Origin: DATFNI01 sp963787205
Lineage (GTDB): Bacteria > Bacteroidota > Rhodothermia > Balneolales > DATFMH01
NCBI GenBank assembly: GCA_963787205.1
Contig: CAWBCD010000034.1
Location: 1 to 64,000 of the forward strand
Reading direction: 5' to 3'
DNA length: 64,000 nucleotides
Of this stretch, positions 8,681 to 18,110 are shown piece after piece. The notes under the pieces are model-generated. The model did not search any database. It was not told the DNA's origin and saw only the letters and a program-made list of their open reading frames with translations. Made by a program: the position numbers and the translations under genes. Position 1 is the stretch's first letter; the number at the start of each line of letters is the position of its first letter.

Positions 8681-10234
8681 ATGAAGTCATTATTCGATTA
8701 TTGGAGGCGCCGGGAGCATCGTCTGGTAACCATTGGTGATAGTCTCACTCTTGGATTTAACAATGGATGCATCTACAGGACGGACCTGAATTATCCTTCG
8801 ATGCTGGTCCGAGCCATGGGTGACGATATTGCCTTCACCCAACCTTCATTTACTGCCCAGGGAGGCATCCCACTGAACCTTGAGGTCCTGATTCGTGGCC
8901 TGAGTGACATTTATGGTGATCAGGTGGGCTGGCGAAACTATCTTGCCGCTTTACGTTATCTCTACAGTACAACAAGACGCATTAAACGATATTGGGATGG
9001 CGGTTATGTTCCTTTGTATAAAGATCACAACATGCCTTATCATAATCAGTCTGTCTGGGGATTCACGGTGAGCGATAGCTGGAAGATGACAGAGGAAATA
9101 GCCCGGGATTATATCAAGACTCATCCGGCCGAATTTGATCTTTCTGACCTTCTACACGGCAATGCGATGTATACTACGACACGTTGTGTTGTCAATCCGA
9201 CTTTTGGCAGCAGGTTTCAGGATTATTCCATGATGGACAATGCACGCGTTCTTGCCGAAAACGGTGGTATTGAAAATCTGATCGTCTACCTGGGTGCCAA
9301 CAATGTGATTGGTGGGATTACAAGTATGGAAATACGCTATTCCACGAAAGAAACGCTGGGCAGTCTGCCATTTAATCGCAATTATACGGTTACTCATCCG
9401 GACCATTTCAGATTGCTTTTCAGGACCCTGGGTGAAAAAATTCAGAAAATGAAGGCAAAGCGGGTTTTTACGGCTACACTGCCTTACGTAACAATTCCTC
9501 CGGCTTCACGCGGAATAAACATGGGAGAACCCCACGAGGATGGATATTTTGATTATTACACGAGATTCTGGGTGTGGGATCAGGCATTTGATCCGGAGAT
9601 CCATCCATACTTCACGAGGGAGCAGGCCCGTGAGCTGGACCAGGTAGTAGATGCGTATAACGATACCATTCGTGAAGTTGCAAAAAAGTATGGCTGGATA
9701 GTTGTTCCTCTTCATGAAAACATCGGGAGGCTGGCTCAACGGCGAAGACCAGCCGGTTATCAAATAGATTATCCCCACAAATTCATTGAAGCATTAAAAA
9801 GGAACCCCAGGACTTCTTATCTGGTTTTGGGGAAAAATTCATCTTTAATCAATTCAGATTATATCCGGTTGGATGATCAGACCGGGAAACTGGCTGCCGG
9901 CGGAATTTTCAGTCTGGACGGGCTGCACCCGACAACGATCGGCTACGGCTTGATTGCTAATTTTTTTAAGGAACTTATGCAGGAGAATGGTGTACATTTC
10001 GAGCATGAACTCGACTGGGATTTCATTATTCAGAATGACACGCTTGTCACCGATCCGCCCTATGTGCTGATCGAGCTGAGGAATGTTCTCCGGTTCCTGT
10101 CTATGAGCCCAAGAAAACGGTGGACAGCCATTAGTACGAACATTTTTAGCCAGGTAATGCGTATGTTTTCACCTGGAATTAACCACGAAAGTGGTGACAC
10201 GGAATTGGAATCGGCAAATGATACAATTGAATGA
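8681..10234 (+). CDS. SGNH/GDSL-family hydrolase heading the heme operon
   Basis: 517 aa serine esterase/lipase-type protein. Block I TIGDSLTLG has the nucleophile S21, block III is GANN at 205-208, and block V D413-G-L-H416 completes the triad with the family DxxH spacing. Block II is less clear. No signal peptide or membrane segment is obvious, so it is probably cytoplasmic. It is larger than typical SGNH enzymes because of an inserted region around 70-180. Its last codons overlap the start of hemY (ATGA at 10231-10234), so the two are likely translationally coupled. Substrate unknown; a link with porphyrin metabolism is only implied by position. Confidence 0.85.
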   Translation: MKSLFDYWRRREHRLVTIGDSLTLGFNNGCIYRTDLNYPSMLVRAMGDDIAFTQPSFTAQGGIPLNLEVLIRGLSDIYGDQVGWRNYLAALRYLYSTTRRIKRYWDGGYVPLYKDHNMPYHNQSVWGFTVSDSWKMTEEIARDYIKTHPAEFDLSDLLHGNAMYTTTRCVVNPTFGSRFQDYSMMDNARVLAENGGIENLIVYLGANNVIGGITSMEIRYSTKETLGSLPFNRNYTVTHPDHFRLLFRTLGEKIQKMKAKRVFTATLPYVTIPPASRGINMGEPHEDGYFDYYTRFWVWDQAFDPEIHPYFTREQARELDQVVDAYNDTIREVAKKYGWIVVPLHENIGRLAQRRRPAGYQIDYPHKFIEALKRNPRTSYLVLGKNSSLINSDYIRLDDQTGKLAAGGIFSLDGLHPTTIGYGLIANFFKELMQENGVHFEHELDWDFIIQNDTLVTDPPYVLIELRNVLRFLSMSPRKRWTAISTNIFSQVMRMFSPGINHESGDTELESANDTIE

Positions 10235-11625
10235 GTAATGTCAGCAGTAAAGTAGCGGTTGTCGGTGCAGGGATATCCGGACTTGTAACGGCATATCGTC
10301 TGCAAGAACTCGGTTTTGACACTGATATAATCGAGGCATCCGGCCGGACAGGGGGAGTTATAGAGAGTTTTCGTGAGGATGGATGGCTATCTGAGGCAGG
10401 TCCACATACCTATCTGGAGACGAGCCCGCGCATTCGTGAGTTGGTTAACGCGATCGGTTTGGAGTCTGCCCTCTGTGAACCGGGACCGGAAGCGAAGAAC
10501 AGGTTCATTGTCAGGAATGGAAAACCCTACAGCCTGCCATCTTCGCCGATGTCTTTTTTGAAAACTCCTTTGTTCAGTAAATCGGCAAAATTACGCCTGC
10601 TCCGCGAACCATTTATATCAAGATGGGACAATCGTTATGAGGAAACACTGGCCGGTTTTGTTACACGGCGGCTCGGGAAGGAATTTCTGGATTATGCGAT
10701 CAATCCGTTTGTATCTGGTGTTTATGCAGGGGATCCAGGGGAATTGTCGGTGAAATCGGCGTTTCCAAAGTTGTTCGATTTGGAACAGGAGTATGGGTCG
10801 TTAATTAAAGGCGCCATACTGGGAGCCCGCAAACGAAAAAAACGAAGCGAGACCTCCAAACAGCGGGCAAGGATGTATTCCTTCACGAAGGGAATGGGAC
10901 AGTTAGCCCAGACTCTGGCAAAAATCCTGGAACAGAATATCCAAACCAAAACGGAAGTGGTAACGGTCAGGAGGGAAAATGACCGGTGGATGCTGGAATG
11001 GAAATCGGACGGTAAAAAGGGAAAGAGTAAATATGACATTGTCGTAAGTACGGTTCCATTGTACCGCCTGCCTAAAATCATATTGAATGATAAGATTTTT
11101 GACAGCCAGCGCTTTCAGGAGGTATCCTATCCACCCGTCAGTGTTCTGACTATGGGATTTGAGCGGGAGAATGTGGAGCATCCGCTCGATGGTTTTGGTA
11201 TGCTGGTCCCGGCCGTAGAAAATTCATCAATTCTTGGGACACTGTTCACTTCCACGCTTTTCCCGGGCCGTGCACCTGAAGGATATGTAACACTGGCCAG
11301 CTATGTGGGAGGAGCGCGAAACCCGGAGAGTGCAAAACAACCTTTAGAACTACTGAGAGATAATGTTTTGCTTGATTTGCAACGGTTCCTCGGCGTTCAT
11401 GGGAGTCCGGTGTATATGAAACATATTTTGCAGCCAAAGGCTATCCCCCAGTACAATGTAGGTTACGAACATGTTCGTGATATGCTGGATAACCTTGAGA
11501 AAAGCCGGAATGGATTATTCTTCACAGGAAACTATCGATCTGGCATCTCGGTGAGCGATTGTATTGTCGGCGGCCTGGAGACAGCGGACAGGGTCAGTGA
11601 ACAGTTGTCAGTAAACAAGAAATAG
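10231..11625 (+). CDS. hemY: FAD-dependent protoporphyrinogen/coproporphyrinogen oxidase
   Basis: 464 aa HemY-type oxidase that removes six electrons from protoporphyrinogen IX using FAD and O2. The N-terminal Rossmann motif VGAGISGL (about 11-18) binds FAD, followed by IIEASGRTGG. The substrate domain has NPFVSGVYAGDP and the C-terminus GNYRSGISVSDCIVGG, both family signatures. Because hemF and an ordinary hemH are in the same operon, the classical protoporphyrin route is more likely than the coproporphyrin route. Ends with TAG immediately followed by TAA. Confidence 0.93.
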   Translation: MSNVSSKVAVVGAGISGLVTAYRLQELGFDTDIIEASGRTGGVIESFREDGWLSEAGPHTYLETSPRIRELVNAIGLESALCEPGPEAKNRFIVRNGKPYSLPSSPMSFLKTPLFSKSAKLRLLREPFISRWDNRYEETLAGFVTRRLGKEFLDYAINPFVSGVYAGDPGELSVKSAFPKLFDLEQEYGSLIKGAILGARKRKKRSETSKQRARMYSFTKGMGQLAQTLAKILEQNIQTKTEVVTVRRENDRWMLEWKSDGKKGKSKYDIVVSTVPLYRLPKIILNDKIFDSQRFQEVSYPPVSVLTMGFERENVEHPLDGFGMLVPAVENSSILGTLFTSTLFPGRAPEGYVTLASYVGGARNPESAKQPLELLRDNVLLDLQRFLGVHGSPVYMKHILQPKAIPQYNVGYEHVRDMLDNLEKSRNGLFFTGNYRSGISVSDCIVGGLETADRVSEQLSVNKK

Positions 11626-11633
11626 TAACCCCC

Positions 11634-11663
11634 GCTTGTTCAGGCGTCCTCGCCTGAACAAGC
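11634..11663 (+). terminator. strong hairpin between hemY and hemH
   Basis: A perfect 13-bp stem (GCTTGTTCAGGCG with CGCCTGAACAAGC) around a TCCT loop, 8 bases after the hemY stop. No T-run follows, so it could be an attenuator, an mRNA-processing or stability hairpin rather than a full terminator. It divides the heme locus into two halves. Confidence 0.5.
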
Positions 11664-11835
11664 CGTGGCTGATGGCTGACTGCTGATTGCCGAAGGCCCA
11701 ATCCTTCCTAAGAACCATTCTAAATAATAAAAGCCTTGCTACTCTTCATTTACTCTTCACATTTGTTCTGTTTCTTTCATCCTTATACAGCGGCGGTATA
11801 CCGTTTTTGACCCAAGGTAATCGACATGATCGTCA

Positions 11836-12954
11836 ATGAGCAGTGAACAGATTCGTATCGGTGTGGTTCTGATGAACCTCGGCGGACCGACCTCTCCGGA
11901 GGCCGTTAAACCTTTTTTATATAATCTTTTCAGTGACACCGATATCATTAAACTCGGTGGCGGACGTGTTCAGGAAGGCCTTGCACGAACCATTTCAAAA
12001 TTCCGGTCACCCAAAGTAGCTGAGAATTACAAAAAAATTAACGGTTGCCCGAACGGTTGTATGGGAAGCAAATATTGTCCTAATAGAAATGACAAAAAGG
12101 CTTCAAAAGCTTGTTCGCCAATCAATAGCCTTACAGAGGCGCAACGCAGGGCTCTTGAAAAGCTTTTGAATGATGAGTATCCGGAAGTCTCCTTCAAGGC
12201 ATATACGGCGATGCGTTACTGGATTCCTTTCGCCGATGCCATAATGGATGAGATGCGTGAGGATGGCATCACGCATACTGTTTTCCTTCCTCTTTATCCC
12301 CATTTTTCCTGGACGACAACCGGCAGCAGCTTCCGCGATTGGGACCAAGTGAAAGCGAAGCAAAAGAATGAAGGTAAGGCGTTTCCCTGGAAAGAATATC
12401 ACATCCGTAATTACCATCTTAACGAATCATATCTGGATGCCATCAATCAGCGGATCGATGAGGTGTTGAGTTCTCTTACCGTCGATCGCACGCGGATTCA
12501 TCTGGTCTTTTCGGCACATGGAACACCAATCGCTGAAGTGGAGTCCGGTGATCCGTATACAAAAGAGATTGAAGAAACCGTCAAAGCCGTCATGGCACGC
12601 CGGCCGGAAAATGAAACTTACTGGCTCAGCTTTCAATCGCGCGTCGGGCCAGCCAAGTGGACGCAACCAAATACAGTTGATTTGGTGAAACGTCTATGCG
12701 ATTACGGAATAAAAAATTTTGTAATGATTCCCATTGCATTCGTGACTGATCACATCGAGACCTTAAGCGAGTTGAATATTGAACTACGTGAGGATCTGGA
12801 AAAAGAAGGCCACGAAATCGAAAACCTCGTTGTAATGCCCGGATTAAATGATCACCCGGACTTTATAGCGGCCCTTTCGCAGGAAGTCGTTCATCAAATC
12901 GGACATCTTCTCCCGGAAGTACATAATAAGATCAAAACCAGCAGCGTATCATAA
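11836..12954 (+). CDS. hemH: ferrochelatase with internal cysteine insertion
   Basis: Inserts Fe2+ into protoporphyrin IX to make protoheme. The core is normal: N-terminal VVLMNLGGPTSPEAV, catalytic H228 in FSAHGTP, and the later DHIETLSELNIEL with the active-site Glu. At 372 aa it is longer than usual. The extra length is partly an insertion between YKKING and SPINSLT at residues 70-93 holding four cysteines, C71, C75, C81 and C93 (C-x3-C-x5-C-x11-C). [2Fe-2S] ferrochelatases with internal cysteine ligands are known from Myxococcus, so a cluster is plausible here. It is followed 6 bases later by hemA. Confidence 0.94.
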   Translation: MSSEQIRIGVVLMNLGGPTSPEAVKPFLYNLFSDTDIIKLGGGRVQEGLARTISKFRSPKVAENYKKINGCPNGCMGSKYCPNRNDKKASKACSPINSLTEAQRRALEKLLNDEYPEVSFKAYTAMRYWIPFADAIMDEMREDGITHTVFLPLYPHFSWTTTGSSFRDWDQVKAKQKNEGKAFPWKEYHIRNYHLNESYLDAINQRIDEVLSSLTVDRTRIHLVFSAHGTPIAEVESGDPYTKEIEETVKAVMARRPENETYWLSFQSRVGPAKWTQPNTVDLVKRLCDYGIKNFVMIPIAFVTDHIETLSELNIELREDLEKEGHEIENLVVMPGLNDHPDFIAALSQEVVHQIGHLLPEVHNKIKTSSVS

Positions 12955-12960
12955 CCGAAT

Positions 12961-14226
12961 ATGTCGCTTACAAATAGTAAACTTGAAGATTTCGTCGTTG
13001 TTGGAATAAATCACTGGAAAGCACCAGTGCAGGTCAGGGAGTGCTTCAGTCTGACTGAAGGTCAGCGTGAAAATCTTCTTGATGAGGCCCGGGAGATTGG
13101 TTTAGATAACCTGATTGTTTTATCAACGTGTAACCGAACCGAACTTTTTGGTATTACCCCCGACGAAAAACAGTTTGAGGACTTGCTGGTCAGACATACA
13201 AAGGGTGATATTGAGACTTTCAAATCGTATGGATTTGCGCTGCATGGGGAAAAAGCCGTTCAGCATCTCTATAGAGTGACTGTTGGTCTGGATGCACAGA
13301 TCCTCGGTGATCTGCAGATCGTGAAACAGGTCAAAGAAGCGTATGAAGCCTCTAAATCGTATAATTTAGTAGAAGGCGAACTTCACCGCTTGTTCCAGTC
13401 CATTTTCAGAACCCACAAACGGGTACGCACTGAAACCGATCTTGGATACGGAGCTGCAAGTGTGGCATACGCTGCCGTTCAGTTTGCCCGCCGGCATATC
13501 GACAACTGGCAGGAGAAAAACATTCTGCTGCTGGGAACCGGGAAAATCGGTAAAGTGACATGTAAGAATCTGGTGGGACTCGGTGCTTCGCAATTGACGC
13601 TGATCAATCGAAACAAAGAACGCGCGGATGATCTGGCCGATCGCTATAGCCTGACTGTGTCGGGATTTGAGAATCTGGTCGATGAAGTTTCCAGGGCCGA
13701 TCTCATATTGGTCGCAACCGGGGCACCCCATCCCATCCTGAATAAATCTCATTTTCCAACAAATGGACAGGCGCACCGGCAGGTGCTCCTCGATTTGTCC
13801 GTCCCCCGTAATGTTGATACGGATGTTGAAGAGTTGGAGCAAGTTCAACTGGTAAACATGGATCAGCTCAACGATGCGACGGATGAATCCTTCAGGATAC
13901 GCGAACAAAGCGTACCGGCAGCTGAGGCTATTATTGCCGATGAATTTAATGCTTATCTGGACTGGCTGAGTGAACAGAAGGTCGTTCCCACCATTGTTGC
14001 CCTTACCAGGAAGCTGAACGAAATCCGTGATGAAGAACTGGAACGTTATCGCCATCAGTTTCCGGAAGAAGTCGTTGGCAGACTGGAACTTGTTACCCAT
14101 CGTATTGTAAATCGCATTGCCGCCCACTCTATCGATCATCTCAAGGCCAACAAAGAATCTCCGGAGGAATTGACCCGGATGGTCCAGTCCATGTTCAAAT
14201 TAGAAAAGGAATCGGATATTGACTGA
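12961..14226 (+). CDS. hemA: glutamyl-tRNA reductase
   Basis: First committed step of the C5 heme pathway: NADPH reduction of glutamyl-tRNA to glutamate-1-semialdehyde. The catalytic cysteine is C57 in VLSTCNRTELFG. The LDAQILGDLQIVKQVKEAY segment and the Rossmann LLGTGKIGK are family hallmarks, and the dimerisation tail (HRIVNRIAAHSIDHLK) is complete. 421 aa is normal. The start is 7 bases after the hemH stop and the end overlaps hemC by 8 bases. Presence with hemL shows the C5 route rather than ALA synthase. Confidence 0.96.
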   Translation: MSLTNSKLEDFVVVGINHWKAPVQVRECFSLTEGQRENLLDEAREIGLDNLIVLSTCNRTELFGITPDEKQFEDLLVRHTKGDIETFKSYGFALHGEKAVQHLYRVTVGLDAQILGDLQIVKQVKEAYEASKSYNLVEGELHRLFQSIFRTHKRVRTETDLGYGAASVAYAAVQFARRHIDNWQEKNILLLGTGKIGKVTCKNLVGLGASQLTLINRNKERADDLADRYSLTVSGFENLVDEVSRADLILVATGAPHPILNKSHFPTNGQAHRQVLLDLSVPRNVDTDVEELEQVQLVNMDQLNDATDESFRIREQSVPAAEAIIADEFNAYLDWLSEQKVVPTIVALTRKLNEIRDEELERYRHQFPEEVVGRLELVTHRIVNRIAAHSIDHLKANKESPEELTRMVQSMFKLEKESDID

Positions 14227-15190
14227 AACACGGACGCTCATCATCGGAACACGCGACAGTAAACTGGCCACGTGGCAGGCTGAGCATGTATCGCAGGCAT
14301 TACGAAGACTGGGACAACACAGTAAGCTGGAATTTGTTAAGACTGAAGGAGATGCGGTTCTGGATACTCCACTTCATCTTATGGGAGGAAAGGGAGTTTT
14401 TACAAAAGCACTGGATGAAGCATTGTTTCAGGGTGATATCGATATAGCGGTTCATTCGTTTAAGGATATTCCCACAACGTTGCCGGAGGGACTGACGATA
14501 GCTGCGGTGCTGGAACGGGAAGATCCACTGGATGTACTGGTGACACGAAACGGATTAGACTTCCTGAAAAAAGAGCATCGTCAGGGTGTCATTGCTACGA
14601 GCAGCAACCGTCGGGCTTCTCAATGGTTAAATAAATATCCCGATCACAAAGTGGTCGATATCCGGGGTAATGTTCAGACGCGTCTTCGCAAGCTTCGGGA
14701 AAGTGATTGGGATGCAACGATATTTGCACTGGCAGGCCTCAAACGTCTTGGACTGGATTATCAGGCGGATCTGAAACTGGACTGGATGCTGCCGGCACCG
14801 GCCCAGGGAGCAATGGCCGTTATGGTTCGCAGTGATGATGAACGGCTGGTTCGAATTTTGAGCGAACTCAATCATAAAGAAACAGCGCTCTGCACCAGGA
14901 TTGAACGCGATTTCCTCTTTATGATGGAGGCCGGATGTAGTGCTCCCGTTGGAGCTTATGCATTTATTGAGGATGGGATGGTGAATTTCAAGGCTGTAGC
15001 CCTGATGCCGGACGGAAGTGAACGATTTGATATCGAGGATGCTATATCCGTTGATAATGCAAGGGAAATGGGTGTTTGGACAGCCGAAGAGCTGCTTTCT
15101 CAGGGTGCAGACAAAGTGATCAGGGCCATCCGCAAAGTAGAAGCTGATGAGGAAAGAGGGCAGCATCCTCCAAAGGATGGTAAGAAATGA
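14219..15190 (+). CDS. hemC: porphobilinogen deaminase (hydroxymethylbilane synthase)
   Basis: Polymerises four porphobilinogens into hydroxymethylbilane. Catalytic D83 lies in VHSFKDIPT, and C240 in MEAGCSAPVGAY carries the dipyrromethane cofactor. TTG at 14219 is the start, inside the end of hemA; AAAGGA upstream can serve as ribosome site. No ATG gives a better N-terminus, since the first strand TLIIGTRDSKLA begins right after. 323 aa, slightly long at the C-terminus with an acidic tail. ATGA overlap with hemD. Confidence 0.95.
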   Translation: MTETRTLIIGTRDSKLATWQAEHVSQALRRLGQHSKLEFVKTEGDAVLDTPLHLMGGKGVFTKALDEALFQGDIDIAVHSFKDIPTTLPEGLTIAAVLEREDPLDVLVTRNGLDFLKKEHRQGVIATSSNRRASQWLNKYPDHKVVDIRGNVQTRLRKLRESDWDATIFALAGLKRLGLDYQADLKLDWMLPAPAQGAMAVMVRSDDERLVRILSELNHKETALCTRIERDFLFMMEAGCSAPVGAYAFIEDGMVNFKAVALMPDGSERFDIEDAISVDNAREMGVWTAEELLSQGADKVIRAIRKVEADEERGQHPPKDGKK

Positions 15191-15954
15191 GTGTTGTCGA
15201 AAGCTTTCCGGAGAATTTTCGGGATCAGAGGCTTATCCCCGTTCTGGTTACCCGGCAGCTTAATCAAAACCAACTCGAGCTGGCCAGAAAGCTGGGGCTC
15301 AAACTGAGCTGCAATCCCATTCTTCAATTCGATTATCCCAAACAATGGGAGGAGATTCACACCAATTTGAGTAAGTTTAACCCGGATGCGCTGGCATTCA
15401 CAAGTAAACACGGTGTGGAAGGTTACCGGCGTTATTCTCTGGATTTTCCCGTCTCATCTTCAGGCAAGGTAGTATATGCTGTAGGTCCTTCAACAGCCGA
15501 ACAACTGTTTAAAACAGGCTTGAATGCACATGTACCCGAGTTACACAATGCTGCGGCCCTTGCCCGGTTCATTATTGATGAAATGGGAACCGGGAAAATC
15601 GCCTGGTTCTGTGGCAACCGGAGAAGAGAGGAGTTTGAAAACCTTCTTTCTGATGCAGGATTTGAAGTGTTAGCCGTGGTTGCATACCAAACCCTTGCAA
15701 ATCCGGAGATAGCAGATGTGGATAGGTATCGTGCGTTGGTCTTTTACAGCCCAAGTGCCGTCGAGGCTTTTCTCGGAGAACATGAGATTCCGGATCTGCC
15801 CGTGTTTGCCATCGGGCCAACAACAGCGTTAGCGCTAAGGGATGCAGGATTCAGCGAAATAATTGAATCAGACGACACCAAAACCGAAACCTTGCTTAAA
15901 AGTATAGCTGATTATTACAGCATCGCGAACAGAGTGAATAATAGAGATAGATGA
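15187..15954 (+). CDS. hemD: uroporphyrinogen-III synthase
   Basis: Closes hydroxymethylbilane with ring D inversion. HemD sequences diverge widely; here the two-domain pattern is visible: VLVTRQLNQNQLELARKLG at the start, ALAFTSKHGVEGYRRY, the interdomain return VVYAVGPSTAEQLFKTG, and near the end FAIGPTTALALRDAGF. Position between hemC and hemE (ATGA overlaps on both sides) settles the assignment. 255 aa is normal. Confidence 0.93.
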   Translation: MSVVESFPENFRDQRLIPVLVTRQLNQNQLELARKLGLKLSCNPILQFDYPKQWEEIHTNLSKFNPDALAFTSKHGVEGYRRYSLDFPVSSSGKVVYAVGPSTAEQLFKTGLNAHVPELHNAAALARFIIDEMGTGKIAWFCGNRRREEFENLLSDAGFEVLAVVAYQTLANPEIADVDRYRALVFYSPSAVEAFLGEHEIPDLPVFAIGPTTALALRDAGFSEIIESDDTKTETLLKSIADYYSIANRVNNRDR

Positions 15955-16991
15955 CAGGATCGTTTCCTCCCCTAAAAAATGATTTACTTCTAAAAGCCCT
16001 CAGAGGTGAGACTGTCGACAGACCACCGGTATGGATGATGCGGCAGGCGGGACGCTATCTGCCGGAATATCGCCGTCTACAGAAGAAATATTCTTTTTTT
16101 GAACGGTGCGAGACCCCGGAGCTGGTTGCCGAAATCACGCTTCAGCCGATTGACCGACTTGGAGTGGATGCTGCCATCCTCTTTTCGGATATCCTGGTTG
16201 TAGCTCAGGCACTGGGCTTCGAAGTGACTATCGAGAAGGGCGAAGGTCCGGTCATCCACAATCCCATACGAAGCGCAGCCGATGTTGATCGACTTGTGGT
16301 GCCGGATATGAAAGAGCGCCTTCATTATGTGATGGATGCCATCACGCTCACTCGAAAAGAGTTGAATGGCCGTGTGCCGCTCATCGGTTTTGCCGGCGCA
16401 CCGTGGACCATCTATTGCTACCTTCTGGAAGGACATGGGTCCCGTAATTTTAGCAGGGCAAAACAGTTCTGCTATCAAAATGGTGAAGCGGCCCGACGTT
16501 TGTTGTCAATCATTGCACAGACTACGGCGGATTATCTGAATGCCCAAATTGAAGCGGGTGCACAAGCACTGCAATTGTTCGATTCGTGGGCGGGGTTGCT
16601 GAGCTCCGATGATTTTAACCGGATGGCGTGGCCGTATATCAGGCAAATTTTGGATCAGATTAAAGAGGCGCCTGTTATTGTGTTTGCAAAAGGAAGCTGG
16701 TATGCATTGGAGCGCATGGCAGAGTCCGGATCGGCGCTCGGCCTCGACTGGACGATCCATCCGGAATATGCGCGAAAAGTAACGGATGGAAAAGTTACAT
16801 TACAGGGGAACTATGACCCCAGCCATCTTCTTTCATCAGTGTCAGTGATCCGGAAAGAAGTACATGAGATGATCAGCAGGTTTGGCAAACAACGATATAT
16901 CGTAAATCTGGGTCACGGTATTTTACCGGGAGTACCCGTGGATCAAGCACAGGCATTTGTCGATGCGGTAAAGGAATATCAGGAATCATGA
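15951..16991 (+). CDS. hemE: uroporphyrinogen decarboxylase
   Basis: Removes four acetate carboxyls to give coproporphyrinogen III. The signature PPVWMMRQAGRYLPEYR is at residues 25-41, and the second signature GFAGAPWTIYCYLLEG follows near 145. 346 aa, complete, no cofactor expected. Overlaps hemD and hemF by ATGA. Confidence 0.97.
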   Translation: MTGSFPPLKNDLLLKALRGETVDRPPVWMMRQAGRYLPEYRRLQKKYSFFERCETPELVAEITLQPIDRLGVDAAILFSDILVVAQALGFEVTIEKGEGPVIHNPIRSAADVDRLVVPDMKERLHYVMDAITLTRKELNGRVPLIGFAGAPWTIYCYLLEGHGSRNFSRAKQFCYQNGEAARRLLSIIAQTTADYLNAQIEAGAQALQLFDSWAGLLSSDDFNRMAWPYIRQILDQIKEAPVIVFAKGSWYALERMAESGSALGLDWTIHPEYARKVTDGKVTLQGNYDPSHLLSSVSVIRKEVHEMISRFGKQRYIVNLGHGILPGVPVDQAQAFVDAVKEYQES

Positions 16992-18007
16992 GTGATCAGA
17001 CAGATAATCAACAGACGGAAACCGACATTTCGGTGCGGAGTAAATTCACGCAGTATGTCTATGATTTGCAGGATCGTATCTGCGAGAGCTTAGAGGAGCT
17101 CGAACCGGCAACCCGCTTTCATGAAGATAACTGGAAACGAGAGGAAGGCGGTGGTGGCCGAACACGTGTGATCGAGCACGGAGAAGTTTTTGAGAAAGGG
17201 GGTGTCAATTGTTCTACTGTTTACGGGGATCTTCCCGAAGCCATTCGCCAGCAGTTTGGGGTTGCAAAAAGTTTCCCTTCGCAAGGTAAAATAGGTGGAA
17301 ATCGATCCTCTTCTGTTTCTGCTAAGGCGGTACAAAGACGATTCTATGCAACCGGTATTTCTCTGGTCATTCATCCTGCGAACCCGATGGTACCGACGGT
17401 CCATGCGAACTACCGTTTCTTTGAACTCTATGGGAAGGATGGCAAAACGCCCATCGACGCATGGTTTGGCGGAGGTGCTGATTTGACGCCCTACTATCTG
17501 TGGGAAGAAGATGCCCGTCATTTTCATTCTGTGCTGAAAGAAGCCTGTGATCGTCATGATCCCAGGTTCTACCCGGGGTTTAAAAAAGAATGTGACAGTT
17601 ATTTCAACAACACACATCGCAGTAATGAGCGGAGGGGAATAGGTGGTATCTTTTTTGATTACTGCCGCCCGGATGAAGAACACTCGCTCAAGGATTGGTG
17701 CGCGTTTGCTATGGATGCGGGGAATGCATTCATTGACAGCTATCTGCCGATTGTCAAACAACGCATGGCGTTGCCGTTTGATGAACATCAGCGGTATTTT
17801 CAGGAAATCCGGCGCGGACGTTACGCCGAGTTTAACCTGATCCACGATCGTGGAACCCTTTTTGGACTGAAGACAAACGGCCGCATCGATTCCATCCTGA
17901 TGAGCTTGCCACCCCGCGTGCGCTGGGATTATCATTACACGCCTGTACCCGGTTCCAGGGAAGAAGAATTACTGGAAGTTCTGAGACACCCGAAGGACTG
18001 GGTGTAA
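16988..18007 (+). CDS. hemF: oxygen-dependent coproporphyrinogen-III oxidase
   Basis: Uses O2 to decarboxylate coproporphyrinogen III to protoporphyrinogen IX. The family blocks ISLVIHPANPMVPTVHANYRF, AWFGGGADLTPYY, GGIFFDYC and GRYAEFNLIHDRGT are all present. 339 aa, with a roughly 30-residue N-terminal extension before the usual start. Its presence implies growth with oxygen; no anaerobic hemN is in the window. A short palindromic repeat (18024-18050) follows the stop. Confidence 0.97.
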   Translation: MSDQTDNQQTETDISVRSKFTQYVYDLQDRICESLEELEPATRFHEDNWKREEGGGGRTRVIEHGEVFEKGGVNCSTVYGDLPEAIRQQFGVAKSFPSQGKIGGNRSSSVSAKAVQRRFYATGISLVIHPANPMVPTVHANYRFFELYGKDGKTPIDAWFGGGADLTPYYLWEEDARHFHSVLKEACDRHDPRFYPGFKKECDSYFNNTHRSNERRGIGGIFFDYCRPDEEHSLKDWCAFAMDAGNAFIDSYLPIVKQRMALPFDEHQRYFQEIRRGRYAEFNLIHDRGTLFGLKTNGRIDSILMSLPPRVRWDYHYTPVPGSREEELLEVLRHPKDWV

Positions 18008-18023
18008 TTATATTGACCTTACA

Positions 18024-18050
18024 CTGTCGCAAGTCTGTGACTTGTGACCA
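18024..18050. repeat. short palindrome CTGTCGCAAG..CTTGTGAC, copy A
   Basis: 27 bases forming a hairpin of GTCGCAAGT with ACTTGTGAC around a short loop. A nearly identical copy lies at 39782-39808. In this place it sits between hemF and hemB within the operon. Confidence 0.7.
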
Positions 18051-18110
18051 GCCTGTTTCATGTATAAAGATTTATGAACAAGGATTACTGACACATAAAA
18101 TGAGTGAAAA

